Below are positions 25,304-33,358 of a DNA stretch of 64,000 nt, piece by piece. The position numbers were made by a program, and so were the translations under genes. The notes beneath the pieces were generated by a model that was not told the origin of the DNA, did not search any database, and worked only from the letters and a program-made list of their open reading frames with translations. This stretch comes from an uncultured Sphaerochaeta sp. (GTDB lineage Bacteria > Spirochaetota > Spirochaetia > Sphaerochaetales > Sphaerochaetaceae). The stretch is from positions 124,001 to 188,000 of the forward strand of contig NZ_OY781939.1 of NCBI RefSeq assembly GCF_963677315.1. Direction: 5' to 3'. Numbering within the stretch: the stretch's first letter is position 1; every line of letters starts with the position of its first letter.

Positions 25304-26074
25304 CTAGAAAAAGTTGGCACTTTTCCCCCAATCATAATCGACCTCTTTCAGTTGCTCACGGGAGAGCATAGGGTAGAAGATGATTTTATGGCCTCTAGCA
25401 AGATAGAACCCATTATCAATGATCTGATAGGAAAACTTGGTATCAAAGGAATGATCCACAGTCTTGGTGATTTTATCCTTATTGCTCTGGATAGTGGCAA
25501 TACAATCTTTCAAGTGATCAAGATCCCGTTCATACATGCTTCCGATATTGCCAGTATCTTCCTTCTCATTGAAGTCGATAATACGAATATCATTGAAAAT
25601 AATTGCAGGAACGGTAATTTTCTTCGTGGTATCATTGATGATATAATCCGCCAACATATTTGGTTCCAACGAACTGACAACAAGTGGATGAACTGGACAA
25701 TGTTCCTTATAAAGTCCATATCCTCTCCAGTTACTAGGCGTTTTATACGGGGCCGGTTCCAGAGGCAGTGTAGACCCATCCTTATTTACCAAGTAGATAT
25801 TCTTATACTGTTCAAGAGGAATATGCTCAATTACCCGGTAAATCGACAAATAGAGCGAATGCTTCACTTCCCCGCTTGCATGCGTCACACATTTTGCTTT
25901 TGCATATTCCCAATCAAAATAATCACCAAATTCACCCTCAACCTCAGCAAACATCAGGCGTTCGGCAGAGCCTTTCTTTGATCCCCTTGCCATATAAGCC
26001 CCAAACGGTTTTGGTTCTAACTGACTGGTGATGAGAGCCTCAATGGGAGAAAAAACTACATAGTAATAATGCAT
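25304..26074 (-). CDS. Hypothetical protein downstream of the pyrophosphatase
   Basis: A 256-residue soluble protein of unknown family. It begins MHYYYVVFSPIEALITSQLEPKPFG, lacks a signal peptide or membrane segment, and mixes alpha and beta. It contains a repeated theme of predicted strands with aromatic residues (for example GYGLYKEHCPVHPLVVSSLEP). It starts 18 bases after the pyrophosphatase stop with AGGAG upstream, so it is likely co-transcribed, but nothing links it functionally to pyrophosphate. Confidence 0.75.
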   Translation of the reverse strand: MHYYYVVFSPIEALITSQLEPKPFGAYMARGSKKGSAERLMFAEVEGEFGDYFDWEYAKAKCVTHASGEVKHSLYLSIYRVIEHIPLEQYKNIYLVNKDGSTLPLEPAPYKTPSNWRGYGLYKEHCPVHPLVVSSLEPNMLADYIINDTTKKITVPAIIFNDIRIIDFNEKEDTGNIGSMYERDLDHLKDCIATIQSNKDKITKTVDHSFDTKFSYQIIDNGFYLARGHKIIFYPMLSREQLKEVDYDWGKSANFF

Positions 26075-26092
26075 ACCTACACTCCTATTTGT

Positions 26093-28243
26093 CTAATTCA
26101 TGAGAAGTGAAAACAAGTTGTATTTACTAAAGATCGATACAGCTATTAACGAAACAATTGCCATGATTTTTATGAGAATATCGAGAGAGGGTCCAACGGT
26201 ATCCTTGAGGGGGTCTCCAACAGTATCACCTACCACGGCAGCTTTATGGGCATCAGAACCTTTGCCTCCAAAGTGTCCATTCTCCACATATTTCTTACCA
26301 TTATCCCATGCACCACCGGCATTGGCTGTATAGAGTGCGAGCATAACTGAAGACAGTGTTGTTCCAATCAATAACCCTCCCACAAATTCTGCGCCAAAGA
26401 GAAAACCAGTGAAAAGGGGAGTGAGAACGGCAATAAGAGCAGGGCTCTTCATTTCAGATAGAGCGCCTGCACTACTTATGCTGATACACGTCTTATAATC
26501 AGGAAGACTTGTTCCTAATATAATGCCAGGATCTGCCTTGAACTGCCTTCTTACCTCTTGGACCATCTTACGTGCAGCATTCGCAACGGCTCTTATCAAT
26601 ATTCCGCTAAATAGATAGGGAAGTGCTCCTCCGACTAATGCCCCTACGAGTGTAAGAGGGTTTACCATATTTAAAATCATATCTGCACCATGCACAGCGT
26701 GTTCACCGGCTTGTGCATATAAATACGAAGAAAAGAGAGAAAGAGCGGCAAGGGTTGCAGAACCGATAGCAAATCCTTTTCCAATCGCTGCTGTGGTATT
26801 TCCCACAGCATCCAACTCATCAGTAATGCCACGAACATCAGGATGCAGTTTTGCCATCTCACTGATACCACCAGCGTTGTCAGCAATCGGTCCGTACGTA
26901 TCAACAGACACGGTAACCGTTACAAAGCTGAGCATGCCGATAGCAGCCATGGCTACGCCATACAGGCCAGCAGTAATATTTGCAGCAATAATTGCAACTC
27001 CTAGGATGATAACCGGACCAATTACTGAGATCATGCCAACACTCATTCCTTCGGTAATGGTAAGGGCTGCGCCTTCCGCGCTGCTTGCTGCTATCTTCTG
27101 TGTTGGCTTGAAATCATAACTGGTATAGTACTCAGCGATTTGCCCAATCACAATGCCACTTACAATACCAAGAACAGCGCATACCCAAGGAGAAAATGCA
27201 CCAAGCGCAAATCCTATGGTATGCAAGGCTTCGCCGTTAAATACGAAATATGAGATAAAACCAGAAGATATTACGGTTAATCCTGCACCAACAAATGTTG
27301 CAGCATTCAGTTCCTTATGTGGGTTGGAGGACACTTTTTTTACCAGTAAGTAAAGAATTCCCACCATTGAAGAGATAATACCAACAGCAGCAACAAGGAG
27401 GGGGACATAGATAAGTTTAGCAACAAGACTGGCATCTATCCCTCCCCGAGAAAAATAGATATATGCAGCAAGTATCATCGCTGATACCAATGCTCCTACA
27501 TAACTTTCCAGCAAGTCAGAACCAAGACCAGCCACATCTCCAACGTTGTCTCCAACGTTATCAGCAATAGTTGCTGGGTTTCTTGGATCATCTTCAGGTA
27601 TTCCTGCTTCAGTTTTTCCGACTAAGTCAGCTCCCATATCGGCAGCCTTCGTATAGATTCCACCTCCAACACGGTTAAACATAGCAATGATAGAACAACC
27701 TAAAGCATAGGCACTTATGGTCATCGTGAAGGGAATATCGCTAATACCAAGCCAGTTGGTATGGAATCTAAGATTTTCAGGAGCGACCTGTTTTAAAAGA
27801 ACCCCGAATACCAGATAGACAATGGCGAGTCCAAGAAGGGCAAAACCCCCAACAGAGAGTCCCATAACAGACCCCCCTCTAAAAGCCACACGTAATGTTT
27901 TCCCCAAATTTCTCGTATTACGAGCTTCATTAGAGACGCGTACATTACTGATTGTCGCGATATTCATTCCAATCCATCCTGCACTGGCACTCATTAAAGC
28001 TCCAAATATAAACGCTATGGCACTACTGGGGGATACAACAATACCCAGTAAGATCGCAATAAGAATCACAACTTTTACAATAACGGAGTATTCAAGCACC
28101 AAGAAAGCTTTTGCCCCTTCCTGAATAGCAGCAGCAATTTGCTGCATTTCTGGTGTTCCTGAATCCTTTCTCTTCACCCCATAATAGTTGATTGCGGCAA
28201 AGGCTAAAGCAGCAATAGCTGCAATGATAATAAATCCAATCAT
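26093..28243 (-). CDS. hppA: Membrane-bound cation-pumping pyrophosphatase, K+-dependent type
   Basis: A 716-residue integral membrane enzyme that hydrolyses pyrophosphate and pumps H+ or Na+ across the cell membrane. About sixteen hydrophobic helices are visible. The substrate loop GGGIYTKAADMGADLVGK with the acidic run DDPRNPATIADNVGDNVGD lies at 193-237. GNTTAAIGKG (481-490) has alanine where K+-independent enzymes have lysine, so K+ dependence is expected. Na+ versus H+ specificity cannot be settled by eye. An AGGGAG ribosome site precedes the ATG. A good promoter lies directly upstream. The pump would save ATP-equivalent energy in a fermentative cell. Confidence 0.97.
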   Translation of the reverse strand: MIGFIIIAAIAALAFAAINYYGVKRKDSGTPEMQQIAAAIQEGAKAFLVLEYSVIVKVVILIAILLGIVVSPSSAIAFIFGALMSASAGWIGMNIATISNVRVSNEARNTRNLGKTLRVAFRGGSVMGLSVGGFALLGLAIVYLVFGVLLKQVAPENLRFHTNWLGISDIPFTMTISAYALGCSIIAMFNRVGGGIYTKAADMGADLVGKTEAGIPEDDPRNPATIADNVGDNVGDVAGLGSDLLESYVGALVSAMILAAYIYFSRGGIDASLVAKLIYVPLLVAAVGIISSMVGILYLLVKKVSSNPHKELNAATFVGAGLTVISSGFISYFVFNGEALHTIGFALGAFSPWVCAVLGIVSGIVIGQIAEYYTSYDFKPTQKIAASSAEGAALTITEGMSVGMISVIGPVIILGVAIIAANITAGLYGVAMAAIGMLSFVTVTVSVDTYGPIADNAGGISEMAKLHPDVRGITDELDAVGNTTAAIGKGFAIGSATLAALSLFSSYLYAQAGEHAVHGADMILNMVNPLTLVGALVGGALPYLFSGILIRAVANAARKMVQEVRRQFKADPGIILGTSLPDYKTCISISSAGALSEMKSPALIAVLTPLFTGFLFGAEFVGGLLIGTTLSSVMLALYTANAGGAWDNGKKYVENGHFGGKGSDAHKAAVVGDTVGDPLKDTVGPSLDILIKIMAIVSLIAVSIFSKYNLFSLLMN

Positions 28244-28263
28244 ATAGCTCCCTCTTTGCTATG

Positions 28264-28292
28264 ATTGTAAGCTATAATGCTCGAGATATCAA
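28264..28292 (-). promoter_or_regulatory. Sigma-70 promoter of the pyrophosphatase gene
   Basis: On the minus strand, TTGATA (28287-28292) and TACAAT (28264-28269) are 17 bases apart. The leader to the ATG at 28243 would be short. Confidence 0.55.
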
Positions 28293-28449
28293 AGAAGATA
28301 TGTACGGTATTGTTACGATAGCAAAGAACAATCTTGTGTAGGAGAGAAATAAATGACATACAATTTCCTCTTTATGAAGATATTCATCCGACGCTTGCAT
28401 ATTTAGATTTTCTTATAGGCTTACGATGTCTATCACCAGGCAGTACCAC

Positions 28450-30024
28450 TCACATTTCTTTCAGTAGATCTTCTGATGAAAGATCAATAAGCCAGCCATG
28501 AGTTTGAGGACTCCAGGAGCGAGTATAGATCGTTCCATCATATGTCTCTGCTATAAGCATCAAGGATCCGTCGGGATATGCGCTAAGCCAGCTGATAACC
28601 CAAGAGAACGACTCTGGGACAAGAGCTTGTGTATCTTCACTTCGCCAGATAATATCACCCAACACGTCTAAACCGTTATCTTGGAGTGCAACCATGGCAT
28701 CGGTAACCATGTAAAGATACCAAATATCCTCACCAGTACGATTCCTGACAAGGAGAGTAGCATAGCCATAAGGGGCTTCTGGTAAAGGCTCTGAACTGAA
28801 GTTCTCATTGGTCAGTTCAATACTCCAACCATTATCATGAGGTGACCAAAGCAAGTGGTATTCCTCATTATCCAGATCGAGACCAATGAGATGTAATGGT
28901 TCATCGATATCGGTGGCCAATAATTCACTTAGATGGGAGAACTGAGAGAGATTGATATATGTACTATCACCGGCATAAAGGATGCTGTCCTCTAACAGGT
29001 CATCTCCGTATGCATGTACATCATAGTACTCTTCAGTGGCAAGGTAGAGGTACCAAATATCGAAGTTGGTATTGTTCTCCACATACAGCTCATACGTATC
29101 AATGGAGACATCATACTGGAGGTCTGCGATAGTCAATTCAATATTCCAGATATCCGTTGTTGGAAACCACAGTCTCCTGTAAAGGTCACCATCGGTATCT
29201 TCTGCTTGAATTTCAACCCTGCCATATGTATCAAACGGTAACTGATCGGCTATCCAGGGAACATCATCAGTTGCTATGTGAACGATGCGTGTTGGAAGGA
29301 GTACCATATCACCTAAGAGATTGGTACTCGCAATTTCATTATTCTTAGTTGGATCTATGACATAGAGTGCACTGAGGGGATACTCAGTCCCATTCGTGAT
29401 GAGAAAGTAGTCTCCTTGTGGGGGAGGGATTGTTATATCCTCCAAAGAGAAGGTGAGTTCATCTTCAGTAATCTCAATATTCCATGAATCGGTTTCAGGC
29501 AACCATGAGAAGCTATACCGATCTCCATCGATATCGATTGCATTGACTGAATATGAGTCTGTTCCTTGTTGCTCTAAGGCTTGTTGTAATAACGGGAACT
29601 TGAATAGTGCTATTCTCTGTTGACCGTGGTGAATCAGAGACTCCGGTTCTAACAGATTATCCATCTGGTCACTTGAGCGGTACATGCTCTCATTGAATAT
29701 ATCAAGCTGTACCAGTGTGTAGCCGGTTTCATTACTTACAATAAGATACTCACCGTAACGAGGAACATCTCCATAGTGAAAAACTCGCTTGGGTTTTATC
29801 AATTGTGCAATCGAATTCTGCTGATCATTAGGTGCATCTTGAGCAGCAATTGGTACCTCAGTTTCAGGTGCTAAAGAGGGTACCGCTTCAATTGGTGAGG
29901 GAGAGACGGCCTCACTTTCTATTTCATGCATAGGTTCGGCTGTAGTGGAAGTAGCACAGGATACCAACAGGAGTAGCAGGCCAAGGAACAGTATAATCAC
30001 TGTATGAAATGTATCTCTTTGCAT
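28450..30024 (-). CDS. Lipoprotein built of four tandem repeats
   Basis: A 524-residue lipoprotein with a signal peptide and lipobox (LLLVSC, about residues 18-23), then a proline/glutamate-rich spacer to about 75. Four repeats of about 110 residues follow, each opening with a strand like YLIVSNETGYTLVQLDIF or YELYVENNTNFDIWYLYL, passing a GDDLLED/LLGDMVL element and closing with a W-x-(P/S)-x-T-D-x-W-(N/S)-I-E-L motif. Each unit is probably a beta-sandwich. No enzymatic motif is seen; a surface or periplasmic binding role is inferred. AAGGA lies before the ATG, and a near-palindrome resembling the higBA operators sits just upstream. Confidence 0.85.
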   Translation of the reverse strand: MQRDTFHTVIILFLGLLLLLVSCATSTTAEPMHEIESEAVSPSPIEAVPSLAPETEVPIAAQDAPNDQQNSIAQLIKPKRVFHYGDVPRYGEYLIVSNETGYTLVQLDIFNESMYRSSDQMDNLLEPESLIHHGQQRIALFKFPLLQQALEQQGTDSYSVNAIDIDGDRYSFSWLPETDSWNIEITEDELTFSLEDITIPPPQGDYFLITNGTEYPLSALYVIDPTKNNEIASTNLLGDMVLLPTRIVHIATDDVPWIADQLPFDTYGRVEIQAEDTDGDLYRRLWFPTTDIWNIELTIADLQYDVSIDTYELYVENNTNFDIWYLYLATEEYYDVHAYGDDLLEDSILYAGDSTYINLSQFSHLSELLATDIDEPLHLIGLDLDNEEYHLLWSPHDNGWSIELTNENFSSEPLPEAPYGYATLLVRNRTGEDIWYLYMVTDAMVALQDNGLDVLGDIIWRSEDTQALVPESFSWVISWLSAYPDGSLMLIAETYDGTIYTRSWSPQTHGWLIDLSSEDLLKEM

Positions 30025-30037
30025 AGCTTCATTCCTT

Positions 30038-30051
30038 TTCCCAAATGGGAA
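30038..30051. promoter_or_regulatory. TTCCCA-AA-TGGGAA dyad upstream of the repeat lipoprotein
   Basis: Six-base arms around a two-base spacer, positioned between the presumed promoter and the ribosome site. It resembles the dyad at 30989-31001 ahead of higBA. Confidence 0.4.
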
Positions 30052-30281
30052 GTATTACCACAATAGCTATGATATAACTATCATCCTGGAATGAGAGAAT
30101 GGCAAGAGTAGGGGAGGGCTGAATGAAATAATTTGTGTGCTAGAAAGTGATAATATGAGAAATTGGCTGTTATGCAGTTCAGGGTTGTTGGCTTACTTCC
30201 ACTGAAGAGCGTGTTCTATATATCCAAACTATAAAACACATTCAATCTCGAAAACAGGATAATCATCATTGTTGAAATGCT

Positions 30282-30659
30282 TTATAGGAATCTGTTTTGT
30301 TGTGTGTCTTGAAGTAGAATTGCTGCTGGAATATTCAATTCCTCATGAAGCCTTCTCATCATAGAAAGACTGAGAGGGCGTTTTCTGTTCAAAATTTCAG
30401 ATACCTTGCTTTGACTACCAATAAGGGGAACGAGATCTTTTCTGGACAGTCCTTGTTGATCCATTACAAACAAAATTGCATCGATTGGATCTGGAAGATC
30501 AATAGGAAAATTTTCCTCTTCATAGATTGAGATTAATGTAGTAAATAGTTCAATCTCGTCATTGATTATTGCAGTTTCAGGTTGTTCCATTAGAGATTCG
30601 ACATGATTGAGAGCCATCTCATATTCGAGATCATTTTTTAATACTTTTGGTTTCATCAA
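30282..30659 (-). CDS. higA: HigA-type antitoxin, helix-turn-helix protein
   Basis: A 125-residue protein. The N-terminal half is acidic helical (residues about 10-55, probable toxin-binding part). The C-terminal half is an XRE/Cro-type helix-turn-helix: GLSRKDLVPLIGSQSKVSEILNRKRPLSLSMMRRLHEEL, split here across about 75-113. The ATG overlaps the toxin stop by four bases (ATGA), the usual coupling of toxin-antitoxin pairs; here the toxin gene comes first, as in HigBA. It neutralises HigB and represses the shared promoter, for which two dyads are visible upstream. Confidence 0.9.
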   Translation of the reverse strand: MMKPKVLKNDLEYEMALNHVESLMEQPETAIINDEIELFTTLISIYEEENFPIDLPDPIDAILFVMDQQGLSRKDLVPLIGSQSKVSEILNRKRPLSLSMMRRLHEELNIPAAILLQDTQQNRFL

Positions 30660-30949
30660 ATTGTCTCCGCATTTACCTTGTCATACTCTGCATGGGTACC
30701 AATGAATCTGATAAACATGGTTTGTGTTGCATACCTAACTTTTACAATAATCCTGTAAGAATTTCCTTTTATGTTAAATACTATTCTATCATCGGGAATG
30801 ATATCCGCTGATCGAAATATTGCTTTGATTGAGCTTGGATCAGGAAATTCATTTTTATCAATCATATGATACCAGGAAGCAAGTTCGCCTTTCACATTAG
30901 GATGTTTTAAGCCAAATTCAAGTAAATATCTTTTTGCTATCACATGCAT
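30656..30949 (-). CDS. higB: HigB-type toxin (predicted ribosome-dependent mRNA endonuclease)
   Basis: A 97-residue protein matching the HigB_toxin family: MHVIAKRYLLEFGLKHPN at the start, SSIKAIFRSADIIPDDRIVFNIKGN in the middle and the conserved end TMFIRFIGTHAEYDKVNA. The family cleaves mRNA on the ribosome. The start at 30949 gives the exact family N-terminus; a longer in-frame extension to 30994 covers the operator region and is rejected. Residues look intact, so the toxin should be functional when not bound by HigA. Confidence 0.93.
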   Translation of the reverse strand: MHVIAKRYLLEFGLKHPNVKGELASWYHMIDKNEFPDPSSIKAIFRSADIIPDDRIVFNIKGNSYRIIVKVRYATQTMFIRFIGTHAEYDKVNAETI

Positions 30950-30957
30950 AGAGTATA

Positions 30958-31001
30958 TTCCCAATATTGGAAGAGTCAATACAAAATATCCCAAAATGGG
31001 A
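30958..31001. promoter_or_regulatory. Two dyads at the higBA promoter (candidate HigA operators)
   Basis: CCAATATTGG (30961-30970, perfect) and TCCCA-AAA-TGGGA (30989-31001) lie 28 bases apart centre to centre, directly before higB. This arrangement fits autoregulation by HigA. Confidence 0.6.
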
Positions 31002-31183
31002 ACATTTATGTAAAATACGATTTATTTCCGACTACCAAATCGAAGTCAGCAACAATGTTTCATTGCCTTGAGTAGGATACCATACACGTGTATAAATTCA
31101 AGAAAATTTCTGGATATTCTGACGAGACCCATTGTTTGGATTGCTTTATCAGTTAAGTGAAATTTATCGGTGTGTAATAATAC

Positions 31184-31250
31184 AATCACACAACAAGACC
31201 GTCAGCTAGGCAATACTTCCTGTATACCGACGGTCTTGTAAATGTGATTT
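31184..31250. terminator. Large hairpin between slyD and higBA
   Basis: ACAAGACCGTC (31193-31203) pairs perfectly with GACGGTCTTGT (31229-31239), extended by AATCACA/TGTGATT (31184-31190/31244-31250). It probably ends the slyD transcript, though the T tract is weak. Confidence 0.55.
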
Positions 31251-31281
31251 AGTTGGTTGAAAGAATCAATCAGAAAACAGA

Positions 31282-31746
31282 TCAGTGTACGTGACCGTGT
31301 TCAATCTCTTCCTCTGTAGCCTCACGGACATCTTCGATCTGAACATCGAAATGGAGGGTCTCTCCAGCAAGAGGGTGGTTTGCATCCAAGGTAATGGTGT
31401 CATCCACAACCTCTTTAATGGTCAGTAGCTGTACTTGACCGTCTTCTCTCTGGGCTTGAACAGTCATACCCACCTTGACTTCAGTTCCTTCAGCAAACTG
31501 ATTCTTGGAAACTGCGACAGTCTGGGAAGGATCATATTCACCATACCCTTCCTTGGGTTCGACGGTTACTGATACCTTGTCTCCCTTTTCTTTACCGTGC
31601 AGTTCTTTCTCCAGCCCTGGAATGATCATTCCGGAACCGACGATGAAAGAAAGCGGTTCACGGTTTTCAGAAGTATCAAGAACTGTTCCCTGGTCGTTTT
31701 TCAATGTGTAGTTCATACTTACTACATGCTTGTCAGAAATCTGCAT
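31282..31746 (-). CDS. slyD: FKBP-type peptidyl-prolyl isomerase, SlyD-like
   Basis: A 154-residue protein of the SlyD/FkpA-B branch. The FKBP half has VVSMNYTLKNDQGTVLDTS, then EPLSFIVGSGMIIPGLEKEL (the hydrophobic site), and the inserted chaperone flap VEPKEGYGEYDPSQTVAVSK. It ends with GETLHFDVQIEDVREAT and a short histidine tail EHGHVH, a reduced form of the metal-binding tail of E. coli SlyD. It isomerises proline bonds and assists folding in the cytoplasm. ATG 31746 has AAGGTGG upstream; an upstream GTG lies inside that ribosome site. Confidence 0.93.
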   Translation of the reverse strand: MQISDKHVVSMNYTLKNDQGTVLDTSENREPLSFIVGSGMIIPGLEKELHGKEKGDKVSVTVEPKEGYGEYDPSQTVAVSKNQFAEGTEVKVGMTVQAQREDGQVQLLTIKEVVDDTITLDANHPLAGETLHFDVQIEDVREATEEEIEHGHVH

Positions 31747-32012
31747 AAAAATAGCCACCTTACAAATAGATTACAACCTGTTATTCCTCTCATGAAACAA
31801 AAGCCAGCGTGGTATTACCACCATGACATGATTCTATAAAAACAACCTTCGATATCATTCAAATTTAATGGATGTATATAGGAGATAAAAGATTGTATTT
31901 TTAGAAGCTACTAAAAATATCAGTAAACGGAAAGGGTATCGTGAACTTTTTTATGCTACCTATACTTTATTGGTAGTCCAAAAGACTGCTTACGGTCTAA
32001 TCACCGTAACTT

Positions 32013-33146
32013 TCATCGCATTGCAGAGCGTTTCTGTGCATACATCCTACTGTCGGCAACCTTGAAGAGGTCATCACTGGTAGTTCCATCCTTAGGATAG
32101 AGAGCATTCCCAAAGCTTATGGATAGGTTCAGGTCAACAGATTCAATGGTTATTGGTTCTGTAACGGCATCTACAATCTGATGTAATTTTTGCGTAAGAT
32201 TGTTGCCTGATTTTGGGCAAGTGAGGAGGAGGATGAATTCATCCCCTCCATAACGGATAGCTGAATCCCCATCAGTCAGTCGTTCTCTTATTACCTTGCC
32301 TATGTGCCGTAACACTTCATCCCCAAACATGTGTCCATACTTATCGTTGAGTTTCTTGAATCCATTGACATCCAATACTGAAAGACACAGAGAGGTACCT
32401 TTGGTGGTTGCAGCCTTGAGCGCAGCGTCAAATTGTTCGGTCATCCATAACCGATTGTTCAATCCCGTAAGCACGTCAGTACGGGCTGCGTCAAAGAGCG
32501 CCTGTCTTCCCTTGATGTTGATAATGAGAATAAATCCATATGACCAACCGATAGCCCAGGGGACAAGCGTGAAAAAGATTATGGGGGTCAGCACCTGATT
32601 GGGATCGTTCAGGAAATCGCTGTTAAGCATTGAGAACAGCCATCGAAAGAAGAAGGCAACAAACATCAGGGCGAATGTGACTGCAATGATTATATAGACA
32701 ATACGTTCAAGCCCTTTCACCTTCCATAGCAGGACCACGATGGTCAAGGCAAGGACAATCATCATGAGAAGATCATTGATCATATATCGCCCTCTTGCAT
32801 TTTGTATGTTCAAGAGAGTCGAAAGAAGATAGCCTATTCCATACAGAATCTCAAAAGGTACGCGTACATGGTCTAGCGGATGAAGCCCCTTGAACCTGAT
32901 GGCTCCCTCGAATATGAGCAGTGGGATGGTAATTGTTGCAATATTGTTCAGAACAATAGCGATACTGCCAAGCGTTGGTTCCAGCCACATGGGAAAGAAT
33001 CCTAACGTGGTCAGTAGTGCTCCAACTGCCCAAAGGCTGGTGCCCTGTAATGTAGGGTATAATCGCCAGATGAAAATCATCATAACGGAAGTGAGAATTC
33101 CAACTGTAAGCAGCACCGATCCCAGTGTTGGATAATGTAACGACAT
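32013..33146 (-). CDS. Membrane diguanylate cyclase (GGDEF)
   Basis: A 377-residue protein. Residues 1-210 hold about seven or eight hydrophobic helices, a membrane sensor of unknown type. The GGDEF domain runs from about 215 (DVLTGLNNRLWM) with the active-site motif RYGGDEF at 298-304, all catalytic residues present, so c-di-GMP synthesis is expected. The allosteric I-site (RxxD) is absent: TDGD occupies its place, so product inhibition is probably lost. An AAAAGGGA ribosome site precedes the ATG. The gene stands alone on its strand, after the dehydrogenase operon. Confidence 0.93.
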   Translation of the reverse strand: MSLHYPTLGSVLLTVGILTSVMMIFIWRLYPTLQGTSLWAVGALLTTLGFFPMWLEPTLGSIAIVLNNIATITIPLLIFEGAIRFKGLHPLDHVRVPFEILYGIGYLLSTLLNIQNARGRYMINDLLMMIVLALTIVVLLWKVKGLERIVYIIIAVTFALMFVAFFFRWLFSMLNSDFLNDPNQVLTPIIFFTLVPWAIGWSYGFILIINIKGRQALFDAARTDVLTGLNNRLWMTEQFDAALKAATTKGTSLCLSVLDVNGFKKLNDKYGHMFGDEVLRHIGKVIRERLTDGDSAIRYGGDEFILLLTCPKSGNNLTQKLHQIVDAVTEPITIESVDLNLSISFGNALYPKDGTTSDDLFKVADSRMYAQKRSAMR

Positions 33147-33304
33147 CTAATCCCTTTTGGTGAAACTATTGTAAGAAAACTACTGGTAGTGTAGTACACG
33201 ATGATGATAACCACAATGAGCTGACGTATCTTGTTACAGAACCTGAAGGTAGCATTAACACTTCAGACCCTTCCTACATTGCCTTGTCCAAAAACGATTA
33301 CAAT

Positions 33305-33338
33305 ACAGAAAGCCCGTCCTTTGTAGGAGGGCGGGCTT
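33305..33338 (-). terminator. Terminator of the pyruvate dehydrogenase operon
   Basis: AAGCCCG (33310-33316) pairs with CGGGCTT (33332-33338), with inner TCCT/AGGA. Read on the minus strand, it is followed by TTTCTGT, 20 bases after lpd. Confidence 0.75.
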
Positions 33339-33358
33339 CCAAACTTTGTCTTAGTATC

